DNA of 64,000 nucleotides from positions 434,001-498,000 of the forward strand of contig MU271155.1 of the NCBI GenBank assembly GCA_021432605.1, read 5' to 3'. The translations under genes and the position numbers were made by a program. Of this stretch, positions 1 through 11,388 are shown in pieces (within the stretch, counting starts at the first letter, position 1; every line of letters begins with the position of its first letter). This stretch comes from Coniochaeta sp. PMI_546 (taxonomy: Eukaryota > Ascomycota > Sordariomycetes > Coniochaetales > Coniochaetaceae). The notes beneath the pieces are model-generated. The model had not been told where the DNA came from, made no database searches, and was given only the letters and a program-made list of their open reading frames with translations.

Positions 1-293
1 TCATGCCAGAAACACGTTGCAAGTGCGGTGTACGAGCCAGTTGTCTGTTTCTATCATCATGGCGAGATGTGGTGTCTCAGAGACAAAACTGCACTTTTGC
101 CTAAGGCATCAACGCCATGTTCTTGCAAGGCGTTCCGCGGGGTGGACTTCAGGCTCGGCCTCCAACAGCTCAGCTTCGTGCCCAAAGAATTCTCGTTCAT
201 CACTCGGGTCTTGCCCTCTTCTACTTTCCATCCTGGATGGACAGCTAGGAATCGCCAACTCTATCAAGACAGCAACACGATCCAGACTTCAAC
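1..293. other. Left edge, upstream of ankyrin gene
   Basis: This stretch holds no open frame with coding character. It is presumably the promoter and leader of the ankyrin-repeat gene that starts at 294. I see no clear TATA box. Confidence 0.4.
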
Positions 294-3078
294 ATGGCCG
301 AGGCTATTGGCGTCGGTGCGAGCGTGGTGACCTTCCTCGGGCTAGCCTTGTCGTCGGCGAAGGCCATCTACGAAGTTCTCTCGGCGGTCAATGATGGGCC
401 GCGAATCGTCCAGCGTCTCGCTGGCGAGGTCAAGCAGCACAAGACTATACTGCTGCGTCTGTCGGAGCTGCAGATCAACACAATCAACAGTGCCGATCTG
501 CAAGAGCTAGAGAGCTTCTCCAAACGATGCGAAGCCGATCTGACCTCCTTCAACAAGAAGCTGCGACAAATCAGCTTCTCTGAGAATGATCGACGTATCG
601 GCAAGCTCTGGAAAAGACTCAAGATTGCCGTCACAGAGAAGGACTTGGATCGCATGCGAGATATCGTCCAGCATAACACCACATTCCTGAATGCCCAGCT
701 GGGCATCTTGACGGCGGCACAGATGTCCGCATTCGCAACTCAGATGTCCGTATCAGCTCCCCAGCTAGCCGAGATGCTTGATATTCTGCGGCAGCTGAGA
801 CCAGAGGGCGGCGCTCCATGCATATCGACACCTCCGGCCCAGACAGCTTCCACGGACGCAGTCGAGGAAGCCATGCCAGATGCAACTCCAGAACCCGATC
901 CGCTTGAGACAAAGTTTCAAGAGAGCATCGATCGGCTGATCGCACTCGTCAAAGAGAAGGAATGTACTGTCGAGTCCGACGACGCAGAGCAGCTCATATC
1001 GGATCTACAGACCCTGCTGGAATCAGCTCAGGCAAAGGAAGTGTCGCCTGTACCAGCGGAGACTGCCACCGGCGTCTCAGAGATCACCATGGTCGAGAGG
1101 GAATCTAACGTGCTCAAAGAGCTCAAGCTTGCAAGCAGCTTGATTTTCTGCGCTCCATCGATAGCTATCAACTCTACTGGGGCGGTGGTAGACGTGGTTA
1201 AGCACATGCCTCAGGGTGCCATCCTGCAACAGCAGCGCAAACGGAAAGTGATTGATATCGGCGGCGGAAGTCTGACCGTGGAAACTAACAAGCGGCGACG
1301 AGTCTACGGAGGGCGTGATGTTACCACCGATGATGAAGGCGGTAGCGGCAGGGACTTCACCGCGAAGCTCCTCTTCAAAGACAAGAACGCCCGGACTCTG
1401 CTCTCCATTGCCGTACGCCAGGGACAGATACTCAGTGGCTCTTTCTTGAGCATACCAAGGGTTTTGCTGAGCAACATCATACCATACGGCTCGCTGGTCT
1501 TCCACATAGCCAGATATGGTCAAGTGGAGGAGTTGATGTCGCTAGTAGCTGAAGGGAAAGCTAGCCTTCATGATCGCGATACGTATGGCTGGTCGGTTCT
1601 GCATGTAAGTTATTGCCTCCGCCCAATATGATCACTCGTGGCTAACAACGCGGACTCAGTATGCTGCATATAATGAGAACGCACCCATGACACAATTTCT
1701 TGTTCAACACGGACTGGACCCCGATGACACGAGTGGCGGGTGAGTTGCAGGTCCTGCCTTCTCTTCAGATCACATCTTCTAAGCAAGCTCAATATGTTCT
1801 GTTAACCATCGTAGGTTTACACCTTTGCATCATGCCGTCAATGTTGCAAGTCATGAGTCCTTAACCGTGTTGTTGGCAGCCGGCGCGGACCCAACCGTAG
1901 ACACTAACGGAGTTTCCGCCGCAATATATTGGCTGGCTACTTCCATGTTCCCACGATGCAACCCCAAGAAACAGTCTCTGCCGGCTGGTGAGGATTGTCT
2001 CACTATGCTAGATTTGGTGTTCAGGCACAGTCAGCACTTTGGACCGTCGACTGTCCGAGATGAATTCGGGCGAACTCTGTTTTTGAGTACCATCGCCCGT
2101 CAGCCAGTCATCGAGGATTCTGATATCAAAGATCACATTCGGGAGCTGTCATTCCTTCTAGATAGGGGGTGCAGTGTCACTGATGTGGATCACAACGGCT
2201 CTAATTGTCTTCACATCTTCTTCTCTTCGGCTCCTTATCCGTGTCAAACAGACATGCGAGATCTGCTCATTCGTATCATACGCCAGGGAGCAGATGTCTA
2301 CGCAAGGGACCGTTGGGGAAGGTCTGTCTCACAGATAGCCTATTCGACATCCTGCATCAGCAAGCTTCGCGACTACGGGACCCGTCCTGGGGATTTGTGG
2401 GACGCCATACTTGACTCATGCGGTTACAACGTCTCGGAGTTCAGGAAGGGGTACCCACGACGGGCTGTATATACAGACGAGTATTCAAGATTGGACTTCG
2501 AGAGACTTTGGGAGGGTCGAGAGCAGCGCTGCCCGTACTGGGACGATGCAGACTGGCACAGTCCCGAGGATGGTGGCCATGTTGATATCCCGTGGTCCGG
2601 AGAAGAAGTTATTTGTGTGTGCGGCAGTCCGGATTGTTGGCGTTTACCTGACAGCAGTAGCGAAGCGGCAGACAACTCCGAAGAGGATGAGTCTGGCTCC
2701 TACTCTGGCAGCGAATACGCTGGGAGCGAAGACGACGTGGATCTTTTGGAAGAACGGCATCAGCCATCCGCCTTCACTGAAGACAGCCGCAGAGCTCAGA
2801 CCCCAGAGGATTCCGCAACGGAATTGGACGACTTTGACCAAGGAAGACATCAGAAGCACTATTTTCGATATGACGCCGAAAAGCAGACGCGGGAACTTGA
2901 CGAGCTGTTTCACAGCCCATGGGAGGACCACGATGTGCCCTTCACCTTGGACAACGACACTGGCTCCGTCCTGGACGTCTCACAACGCGAATTTCAGGGA
3001 TTTTCGTCGTCAACTCACCACCCGTCTGGTTATAGGAGCGAGCTGCTTCTGGGGGAATTCCTCAGCGCAAGGGGCTGA
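294..3078 (+). CDS. HeLo-like N-terminal domain protein with ankyrin repeats
   Basis: Three exons fit with correct phase: 294-1604, 1660-1739 and 1815-3078, giving about 884 residues. The introns begin GTAAGT and GTGAGT and end CAG and TAG. The first 200 residues, starting MAEAIGVGASVVTFLGLALS, match the fungal HeLo-like N-terminal family: a hydrophobic first helix, then amphipathic helices. Residues about 385-540 carry ankyrin units; the motifs GWSVLHYAA and FTPLHHAV are joined exactly across the two introns, which confirms the splicing. The C-terminus (about 690-884) is acidic and Ser/Asp/Glu-rich, with a small Cys group (ICVCGSPDC). Related HeLo domains are membrane-active modules of fungal NLR-like cell-death proteins, usually followed by a NACHT ATPase. 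No NACHT P-loop is visible here, so signalling by this protein is inference. The gene looks intact. Confidence 0.8.
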
Positions 3079-3909
3079 ATGCGATGTCCGTCATTGTGTC
3101 TCTCGCATGGGAGCGTCCGTCACAGTGAAGTGTTAGTCAATCAGATGGCCGGTTTCGGCGGGACTAGGGAGGTGGATACAGAACCCCGAAAACACTTTAT
3201 CTTTATTCTTGGCTTTGGGAAGGGTTACGGGAATCGTGGGAACATATCAACCCGGCTGGACATTCTCCTTCTGGCCAAGTGTGAATATCGTCACGCCTTA
3301 TGTACTACCGCGATTCGCGACGAGAAGGAAGCCGTTTTGTCAATGGTGGTGTCTCATGAAAACCCGAGAGTAGCCCGAATATTCGGACACCAAAAGCTCT
3401 CGCCGCGGGGTAGCTTGGAACGGAGCTTGGGACTCTCCTGACTTGGCAATTATATCCGTGGTCAACTCAATTGGTCGGATTCGACAGCTGGAGAATGCCT
3501 GGGACAGGCTGTCTTATCATGCCAATTGACAAACGGGACCTGCTTATCTCGCACCTCTCCCCTCTTTGTGCCCCTCCACGACCGCGTCGAGTCGTCGACC
3601 TTCAACCCGAGGGTGGACATGGCCGATCAACAGTCCAGATAGACTAGATATGTTGGGAATAGCTGTAATGCCAATGCTTTTACCACAGACGGGATCGGAG
3701 ACGTTGAGCGATATCTATAAGCTTTATCTTGGCCGACAACAGCTCGTAAGTCGGCCGCCTCAGTCTCGTACGGTCATCCTCTTGGCCGACCCGAGATACC
3801 ACGATCTGCGACCCGGGTATAAGACTAGCTGTGACGCCCTCCGATCTTGTAACCTGCAGACTACCGCCACTGCTATTATACACACATATCCCGTCTCAGA
3901 CTAGTCAAG
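3079..3909. other. Intergenic, promoter of amine oxidase
   Basis: No gene is visible. Open frames here lack coding character. The right half carries GATA-factor sites, listed separately, and a possible TATA-like element (GTATAAGA) near 3817. Confidence 0.5.
3514..3729. promoter_or_regulatory. Candidate GATA-factor (AreA/NIT2) sites
   Basis: Three HGATAR motifs lie on the minus strand at 3514-3519 (TTATCA), 3544-3549 (TTATCT) and 3724-3729 (TTATCT), 180-400 bp before the amine oxidase start. AreA/NIT2-type GATA activators use clustered HGATAR sites to switch on genes for secondary nitrogen sources, and amines are such a source. Clustering and position support the call. Single motifs are common by chance. 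Confidence 0.35.
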
Positions 3910-6166
3910 ATGGGTTCCCTTGCAGATTCCTCCATCCCTCACCCCTTCGATCCCCTCTCGATCGAGGAGATCCAGACAGCCATAAGCACAGTCAAGAAAG
4001 CGCACGGCGATGTCACGTTCAACGTCGTCTCCCTTCACGAGCCGCGGAAGGCCGAGATGCAGGCCTGGCTCGAGAAGCCCGACAGCGCTCCCCGACCGGC
4101 ACGCATTGCCGACATCGTCGTCATTGCGCCCGGCAGCAAGGTGTACGATGGCCTCGTCGACATCAAGGAGGGCAAGATCCTGAAATGGGAGCACATGGAG
4201 GGTGTGCAGCCGATCGTAAGCCCAAGCACCGTCGTCGAGTGTGAGAGGGAGGGGTTTAACCGTGCCGGCCACAGATCACAATGGAAGAACTCCAAGCAGT
4301 GGAACACAAGATCCGCACCGACCCGCGCGTCATCGAGCAGTGCGTCCTCAGCGGCATCTCCGCGTCCGACATGCACAAGGTCTACTGCGACCCGTGGACC
4401 ATCGGCTACGACGAGCGCCACGGCAACCTGGTGCGGCTGCAGCAGGCCTTGATGTACTACCGCCCGCACATCGACGACTGCCAGTACCAGTACCCGTTCG
4501 ACTTCTGTCCCATCTACGACTCCGGCAAGGGTGAGATCGTGGACATCGACATCCCGAAAGTGAGACGGCCGCTGAGGTTGGAGGAGCCGATCAACTATAT
4601 CCCTGCTGCCATCGAGAAGGCCGGGGGCTACAGGACTGATCTGAAGCCGATCAACATCACCCAACCCGAGGGTGTGTCGTTTAAGCTGACGGGCCGGGAG
4701 ATCGAGTGGCAGAACTGGAAGTTCCACATCGGCTTCAACTACCGGGAGGGAATCGTGATGAACAACATCACGTACAATGACAAGGGAAACGTGAGACCGG
4801 TATTCTACCGGTTGAGTCTGGCTGAGATGGTCGTGCCATAGTGAGTCACTTCCCCTTCCCAGAACATCAGAGACGAGCCTGGGGGGGAAAGAATCTAACC
4901 CTCGGCCAGCGGCAACCCGGAGCACCCGCACCAGCGCAAGCACGCCTTCGACATTGGCGAGTACGGCGCCGGCTACATGACCAACAGCCTCTCGCTGGGG
5001 TGCGACTGCAAGGGCTCGATCCACTACCTCGACGCGCACTTCCCGACGCGGGCCGGCGGCGTCAACACGATCAAGAACGCCATCTGCATCCACGAGGAGG
5101 ACGACGGCATCCTCTTCAAGCACAGCGACTTCAGGGACAACTCCACCATCGTCACGCGGGCGCGCAAGCTCATCGTCCAGCAGGTCTTCACGGCCGCCAA
5201 CTACGAGTACGCGCTGCAGTGGGTCTTCCACCAGGACGGCACGATCCAGCCCGACATCCGCCTCACGGGCATCCTGAACACGTACGTCATGAGCGAGGGC
5301 GAGGACACGCACGGCTGGGGCACGCAGGTGTACCCCGGCGTCAACGCGCACAACCACCAGCACCTGTTCTGCCTCCGCATCGACGCCAACGTGGACGGGC
5401 CCCGGAACACCGTGTTCATGGTCGACGCCGTGCCCTCCGACGCCCCCGTGGGCAGCGCCGAGAACTACTACGGCAACGCCTTCTACGCCAAGAGGACCAA
5501 GCTCGCGACGACGGGGGAGGCCAAGACGGACTACAACGGCGCCACCTCGCGGACCTGGGACATCTGCAACACCGGCAAGCTCAACCCGCACAGCAAGAAG
5601 CCGGTCAGCTACAAGCTGGTGAGCAGGGAGGTGCCCGGCCTGCTGCCCAAGGAGGGCTCGTTGGTGTGGAAGAGGGCCGGGTTTGCCAGACATGCGGTGC
5701 ATGTGACCAAGTGTGAGTTGCCTGATTTTCCTCTTCACTCTTGTCAGTCGAGACCCCTACTGACACCCAAGCAGACTCCGACGACCAGCTCTGGCCAGCC
5801 GGCCGCCACGTGCCGCAGACCTCGGGCGAGCCGTCCCGCGGCATACCGGAGTGGATCGGCGACGGCAGCGAGTCCGTGGACGACGAGGACATTGTGCTCT
5901 GGCACACGTTCGGCGTGACGCACATCCCGGCGCCCGAGGACTTCCCCGTCATGCCGGCCGAGCCCATCACGCTGCTGCTGCGGCCGAGGAACTTCTTCAC
6001 GTCCAACCCGGTCATGGACGTGCCGCCCTCGTACGCCAGCACCCCGAGCCAGGTACTCGCCGGCGGGAAGGGGGTGATCGACGCTGCGGACAAGCTCAGC
6101 AAGCTGGCGTTTTCCAATGGGAGTGGCGCGAATGGTGGTGCTAATGGAGGCAGCTGCTGTGCCTGA
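3910..6166 (+). CDS. Copper amine oxidase (TPQ-dependent)
   Basis: Exons 3910-4215, 4275-4840, 4910-5712 and 5775-6166 join in phase to 688 residues. The enzyme oxidises primary amines to aldehyde, ammonia and hydrogen peroxide using copper and a self-made topaquinone. The TPQ tyrosine is about residue 389 in TAANYEYALQW. The catalytic base is probably Asp 305 in HAFDIGEYG. Copper ligands are His 440 and 442 (HNHQH) and His 608 (FGVTHIPAPEDF). Sequence and length resemble the yeast peroxisomal methylamine oxidase group, including the Cys-Cys end. However, no PTS1 (SKL-type) tail and no obvious PTS2 nonapeptide near the N-terminus are visible, so its compartment is uncertain. GATA-factor sites upstream suggest nitrogen control. 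All key residues are present. Confidence 0.95.
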
Positions 6167-6656
6167 AGATGGGGGGGTTTATGTCTTGACTAGCAGTTTT
6201 GTTCCGACAGGCTGGGATCCGAATTCGGGTACAGTAGGCGAGCTCCGGTGATATATGTTGCTTCTTATGACGATATGTTTTCATACTTTTTTGATGTACA
6301 GTTCCGCGTCTGGCAGTGGTTCTTTTTCCTCTACAGACTCGCCGATATCCGCGGCTGCCAGTGATATTCAAGGAAGGTCGGGTCGACGGCCTGCTTAGCT
6401 AGTTACAGTAGCTTGCCTTAGTAACCCAGTGTAACCATGCGATGTCCTGAATCTAGAAGGTCGACGAGCCAGTGCCTGCAGGGGCAGTCGTACTGTGTGT
6501 ACGTTGTAGTGGTGTAGTGTAGACGACTTCTGTCGCCTTCCATGCAGCGGCGTCATATGAGATTAGCCGCTGTCACACTCAAACGTGGGGGGGGGGTTTG
6601 TGCTCAGCTATATGAAATCGAGTCAGAATCTGGAGCAATTGTCAGAGAGAGCCACG
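6167..6656. other. Intergenic, 3' side of amine oxidase
   Basis: No gene is seen. A short G-run lies near 6589. The stretch ends at the inverted-repeat element at 6657. Confidence 0.4.
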
Positions 6657-6986
6657 ACTTCAACTATACTTTACACAATAACGTGAATATACGCGGGCAC
6701 GAAAATAGTACCATTTCAAGGCCCTTGAAGCCCTATTAGACGATATAACTCGCGCGAAGATATCTTGCCGGCGCGAAAAGCTTTTGGTGATATCACTATA
6801 TCGTAGATAGTCTTGGCATTTCTTGTCGATTTGTTGATCTCTACGCCCCGTAATGTTCATATCACGCGCAAATAATAGCACAACCTGCGCAATAGTATCA
6901 TCACGAAATGCTTTTCAAGGGCATTCTAACGGTGCTATCTTCGTGCCCGCGTATATACGCGCTATTGCTTGAAGTGTAGTAGAAGT
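6657..6986. mobile_element. MITE-like element, 330 bp, 73-bp inverted ends
   Basis: The left arm 6657-6729 and right arm 6914-6986 are imperfect reverse complements over their whole 73 bp, including a perfect shared block around TATACGCGGGCACGAA and the inner ends CCCTTGAA. The outer 27 bases agree at 21 positions. The interior is AT-rich, has no coding frame, and repeats GATATC motifs. Short size, long inverted ends and no transposase fit a non-autonomous DNA transposon. I could not settle the target-site duplication, so the superfamily is open. Some arm mismatches are transitions, so it is not a fresh insertion. Confidence 0.65.
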
Positions 6987-7583
6987 TGCGGTTACTTGGG
7001 AAATTCGACTCCACCTCACATAGCTGGGCATCCACTTTAAACGGAACACGGATCTGGTGTGTGAGTGTGACAGTGGTTCCTGGCCATACCGCTGAGCCTC
7101 GTGGAGGTCGACCACGCCGTTGTTGAGTTGACGTGGAAGGGCCGCTCTATCCGAAGTGTTGGATAACATGTCTTCAAGGGCGCGCATGACGTGAACTCGA
7201 CAACTCCAAAGCACACCTCCATAGTGGTAAATGAGTAGTAAAGTGCATGTGATGCTGGCAAGGTCCTTCCCGACATCTTGCTGGCCCACGCGAGCACCTA
7301 GGCTGGGTTGAGGACCGGGGCGACGTAGTCTCGCATGTTGGACTTCAGCGTTGGGCCAAAGCCCCCAATAGCAGCAGTCGAAGTGACCTCATGGCGTTTG
7401 CTGGCACTAGTGATTTAACTGAAACGACTCCAGGATCCAAGCAGGTTGTTGTTTGCCGCCTGGCTTCCACGCGCACATCTTCCATGTTTCCAAGGAGACC
7501 TCACCCCCAAGTTCGAGTGCTTCCGGAACAGGAAGTCAGCTATTCTCGTGTCCATCACTCCAGCTGAGCCTACGCCTCGTACA
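6987..7583. other. Intergenic, no convincing gene
   Basis: Several minus-strand frames are open here (for example 7289 down into the right arm of the inverted-repeat element), but none starts with a supported ATG or shows a family signature. They may be remains of an older gene. Confidence 0.3.
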
Positions 7584-8076
7584 TCAGACATTATGCGCAC
7601 CGCCAGATTTGACAGCACAATGCTGTAAGTAGTACCAGAAAGACAGCCAACAACAAGCATGCAATCGGCTCCGGTCAGCACTCAATTAACCTTGACAACC
7701 CACACACCTTCCCAATGAAGTCTAGTGGCGGTACCTGGACAGTCTCCGGATCGCCAATGACGGAGCGATACCCGTCTGCGGTTGAAGTGCCGGACTTTAG
7801 TGCAAGATCCAGTCGCTGCACTAGGTACAGTACAGTAGCATCGAGAGACCCCCTGTCGGCAATGCTGCCAGCTTCTTCTGCCCACTTCAGTCTGCAGTAC
7901 CTCGGAATTTCCCTGATCGTCAAGATAAGGGCATCAGAAGATGGTTCCATAATCTTGCTACGTACTGAGAATATGTGACTGACGGTACGAGTGTGGCCGA
8001 TCACCCACCAAGCGGGGGGGTTATAGAACGGAATCTGTGCCGAAGAGAACAGTTCGAGTTGTGCCCGTCGGTACAT
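7584..8076 (-). CDS. Putative small protein of unknown function
   Basis: I do not recognise this gene. A minus-strand frame from ATG at 8076 to 7708 reads 123 codons with ordinary codon use (for example RLKWAEEAGSIADRGS). It can be joined to a second exon 7622-7584 through an 85-nt intron, 7707-7623, that starts GTGTGT, contains CTGACC and ends CTACTTACAG, giving 135 residues ending SGGAHNV. The open frame continues upstream of the ATG, so the true start could lie in another exon. No signal peptide, membrane segment or known motif is visible. It could equally be a decayed gene fragment, since neighbouring frames at 6.9-7.7 kb also look weakly protein-like. Confidence 0.3.
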
Positions 8077-9429
8077 CAGAGCAGGATCCCGCTGTGGCAA
8101 AACTCTCAATTCCACACGTACACTAGTTCTGAGCAATGAGGCTCCAAATATGCTTAAGTTGTTTTGCCGAGAAGTGGACACTGGAGATCTCGCTGATATC
8201 CAGGTTCGCGGGATCCTGAATAGATGAGCTCAAAGATGAGGCTCGACCCTATCGATATTGCAATATCCAAGGGATTTAAACGACCGTTGGAAATCCTTCC
8301 AGGGACAAACGCAGCCAAGAAGTCTTGAGTGCATTGAGTACCAACGCCCAGGACGCCTCCCGTCTTAGCAAGGCTTGTCTCGACTGCAAGTTCAGCTAGG
8401 GACGGCGTTTAGGTGGCATCCTCTCTCAATCCTCCAATAGACCCTGGCCAGTTCCTCATAAGCCAATCCTTCCATCTACTAGTAGTTCGTTCCCCCACTC
8501 CTTCTTCACCTGTTGCCTTGGCTTGATGCCCATCTCCACGTGCAATCATCCCCTGCTTTACCTGCCTGCCTGCCAGGCCTGCTTACAAGACACACTTATC
8601 TTGGCAACCTGAGACTGCAACGGCCTTGGCAATGGGACGCAGAACAGCTCAGCACCCTCTCATTACGTGGCAAAGCGCCGCCTTTCGACATCCCCACGCG
8701 ACCTGACGCAAAATGTGACCTTCCAGAATCGCCAAGCCTCATCGTTTTTTTGCCTCCCCTCCTTTGCAATGTGAGCTCATGTCCCTGAAGGCTTGATTGT
8801 TCTAGACGGACCACGAACCATCGGCGATCTTGCTTGTTCGAGGCAGGATCTCCCACCTACCGATCTGCACCGTTTGTTCGCCGGGGTGCAGCATGCTAGA
8901 TACGTTACTGCGGCTACCGTAGTATTCTCGCGCGGCCTTATCTGCATCTGTCTCTTACCCCACCATCGCCATGGACACTTGGACCTGTCGAGAGGTGGAA
9001 TAGACTTCGCCCTTAGTCTAATGATCGGCTGGCCCCCAGAAGCGGGCAACTGGTCTCCATATGTTTACTCCGCGTTGGGCGCGCCACGAGGCGGGCGAGC
9101 ACTGAGAAACGGGAAGGTGGCTGGGCCAGGCGGAGGTCTGTCAGTATCCGCTGATCCTATCGCGCAGGTCGGGGACCTGGCAAAGCTTCCTTGTCAATAA
9201 CACCTGCTCTTGGCAGTATAGCTCGGCTCGCGATGGCGTCTTCAAACCTGGCTCGAGCTGCCCTCTGTCGTGCGATATAAAGAGCTGGGTTGGCTCCGTC
9301 CCAAACCTCCTATCCAGTCTGAACCTCATCCCTCTCCGAGTTGTCCAAGCCCGCCCCTTGATATCAGTCAAGCCCGTCTTTGTCCACTGCTTGCTTCGCG
9401 TCTCCAAGAGTAAATATCCCACGGTCAAC
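8077..9429. other. Intergenic, promoter of the G1 peptidase
   Basis: No gene is seen in about 1.35 kb. A short CCTGC tandem lies near 8560. The right end is the peptidase promoter, with a TATA box. Confidence 0.45.
9276..9281 (+). promoter_or_regulatory. TATA box of the G1 peptidase
   Basis: TATAAA followed by G lies 149 bp before the ATG at 9430. This is a usual spacing for a filamentous-fungal TATA promoter, with a C/T-rich stretch between them. Confidence 0.5.
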
Positions 9430-10269
9430 ATGAAGTTCACAGCCACTCTCCTGGCCCTCGCCGGCCTCGCCGCCGCCTTCCCGGCCCCCGAGACCATCGA
9501 CCTCGGTGACGGCGTGAAACTCGTCCGCCGCGAGCCTCGCTCCAACGTGCGCCGTGCCCTGCGCAAGACCAACCCCAAGATCCCCGCTCCCGTCGAGGAA
9601 GGCGCTCTCAGCACCGAGGGAATCACCAACGAGACCCAAGTCTCCTACAGCACCAACTGGGCCGGTGCCGTCCTGGTCGGATCCGGCTACAAGTCCGTGA
9701 CGGGGACCTTCGTGGTCCCCACGCCCAAGAAGCCCTCGGGCGGCTCGTCGAGCACGACGTACTCCGCCTCGGCCTGGGTGGGCATCGACGGAGATACGTG
9801 CCAGACTTCGATCCTGCAGACGGGCGTCGACTTCAACGTCCAGGGCACCTCCGTCTCCTTCGACGCGTGGTATGAGTGGTACCCAGACTACGCCTATACG
9901 TTCACGGGCTTCAGCATCGCCGCCGGCAACACGATCAAGGTCACGGCCACGGCGACGAGCACCTCGGCCGGCTCCGTGACCGTCACCAACGTCAGCACGG
10001 GCAAGACGGTGACGCACAGCTTCTCGGGCCAGAGCGCCAAGCTGTGCGAGACCAACGCCGAGTGGATCGTCGAGGACTTCGAGGAGAACGGCGCCCTGGT
10101 GCCCTTTGCCAACTTCGGCACCGTCACCTTCACCGGCGCCAGCGTCACCACCACCAGCGGCAGCACGCTCGGCGTCTCGGGCGCCCAGATCCTGGACATC
10201 AAGCAGGGCAACACTGTGTATACCGACTGCAGTGCCTCGGGCAGCTCGGTCACCTGCACGTACGTGTAA
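9430..10269 (+). CDS. Secreted glutamic peptidase, family G1 (eqolisin)
   Basis: One exon encodes 279 residues. The ATG at 9430 is chosen because it opens a typical signal peptide (MKFTATLLALAGLAAAFPAP); the frame is open further 5' without a better start. A basic propeptide with RR pairs reaches about residue 55, followed by the mature beta-sandwich domain. Family signatures are YSTNWAGAV, SAWVGIDGDTC, ILQTGVDF and WIVEDFEE. The catalytic pair of the family is Gln plus Glu, here most likely Gln 130 and the Glu in WIVED (about 215). Fungal G1 enzymes are pepstatin-insensitive acid proteases released outside the cell. Length and motifs are normal, so the gene looks functional. Confidence 0.95.
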   Translation: MKFTATLLALAGLAAAFPAPETIDLGDGVKLVRREPRSNVRRALRKTNPKIPAPVEEGALSTEGITNETQVSYSTNWAGAVLVGSGYKSVTGTFVVPTPKKPSGGSSSTTYSASAWVGIDGDTCQTSILQTGVDFNVQGTSVSFDAWYEWYPDYAYTFTGFSIAAGNTIKVTATATSTSAGSVTVTNVSTGKTVTHSFSGQSAKLCETNAEWIVEDFEENGALVPFANFGTVTFTGASVTTTSGSTLGVSGAQILDIKQGNTVYTDCSASGSSVTCTYV

Positions 10270-11388
10270 AAGCCCTGGGTATTGACGAGGGTGGTCACGT
10301 GATATAAAAGCTGCGGAAACTTGCTTGTGGGTCTCGGTGTGGGGAAGGCCTCGGGATGTGGGGCTCGTTTCTTCGGGCAGTGGGGCATTCTCCACGATGG
10401 CCAGGCGATGATGGGATGACTGGATTATTGGATGATTGGATTATTGGACTATCGCAGTAGATAGGACGAAGGTGCGAAGCGCATATAAGGAGCCTCAATG
10501 AAATCCAAAGTTTTCTAAGAGTGGACGGACGGAAGACGTGATGCAACCACGCCTCTCTGCTCTGGCAAGAATATTTCTGATCTGATTAAGTGATTGCCGG
10601 ACTGCTTGCAAGACTACGTACAAGACTACGCGACAGGTAAATGGAAGAACAGGAGACGAGACAGTAGGTACAAGGAGGCGAGGCAGTAGGTGTTCCACCC
10701 AATACTGCACGAGAGTCTGATACGGGGAAAAGATCATGAAGGTCGAGCAAGCATGGCAGAGGGGAGCTCTAAGCAGTGGACAGCCTTGTGTTTCTGGAAG
10801 TGAAGGAAGGCCAAGTCACATCCGAGATCTCACATCTTCAACATATACCCTAAAGGTAGCACCTTGTTGCATATGTTGATCCACCTCTTCTTCTTCTCAC
10901 TTCTTCCACCAAGAGGCCGCCTCGCGGTGTAAAAGACGGCGAATTACCTCCTCGACTCATGTTTACAACGACGACGTGTTTCGCGCTCACTTGTCCGATC
11001 TAGGTATGTTATTCATAGCCAAGGAAGTAATTCTTGTCGTGACTAATAAGTCACATAGCTCGTCAGCTACACCGTACACGAAGGCGGAGATTGTGGTCGA
11101 GTCACTAGTATGCTTTGCGTGCATGCATTGAGGCAACGTGTACGTCATATGAGAACAGTCACAATGTGTCACAAACTTTTGTCAACAATAAAGTGAGTTG
11201 AATTAGTATCCATCGTAGTCATTAGTAGTAGGTCGGTTGTAATTGTGCCCAGCTCTTGCCGAGATCTTTCGACAATCTGCATCACCAGTCCATGAACATG
11301 TCCTCCAGATTGCATCACAACCAGCGTCACACCTGCGACAATTCCCAATGTTACTTATCTTAGACTTTACACATGATCCCCTTCCATC
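10270..11388. other. Intergenic between G1 peptidase and permease
   Basis: Convergent 3' regions fill about 1.1 kb. I see no gene and no RNA signature, apart from a short tandem repeat at 10421. Confidence 0.5.
10421..10448. repeat. Short imperfect tandem repeat (TGGATTATTGGA)
   Basis: The units TGGATTATTGGA and TGGATTATTGGA are separated by TGAT, in the 3' flank of the G1 peptidase. It is a local slippage repeat with no sign of mobility. Confidence 0.5.

Noticed and set aside
4035-5738. 567-codon open frame on the minus strand
   Set aside because: It lies antisense to the copper amine oxidase, whose motifs are unmistakable. Strong G/C at third positions removes stops on the opposite strand. 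The translation is Val/Asp/Arg/Leu-rich without domains.
9364-10395. 343-codon open frame on the minus strand
   Set aside because: It is antisense to the G1 peptidase and arises from the same third-position G/C bias.
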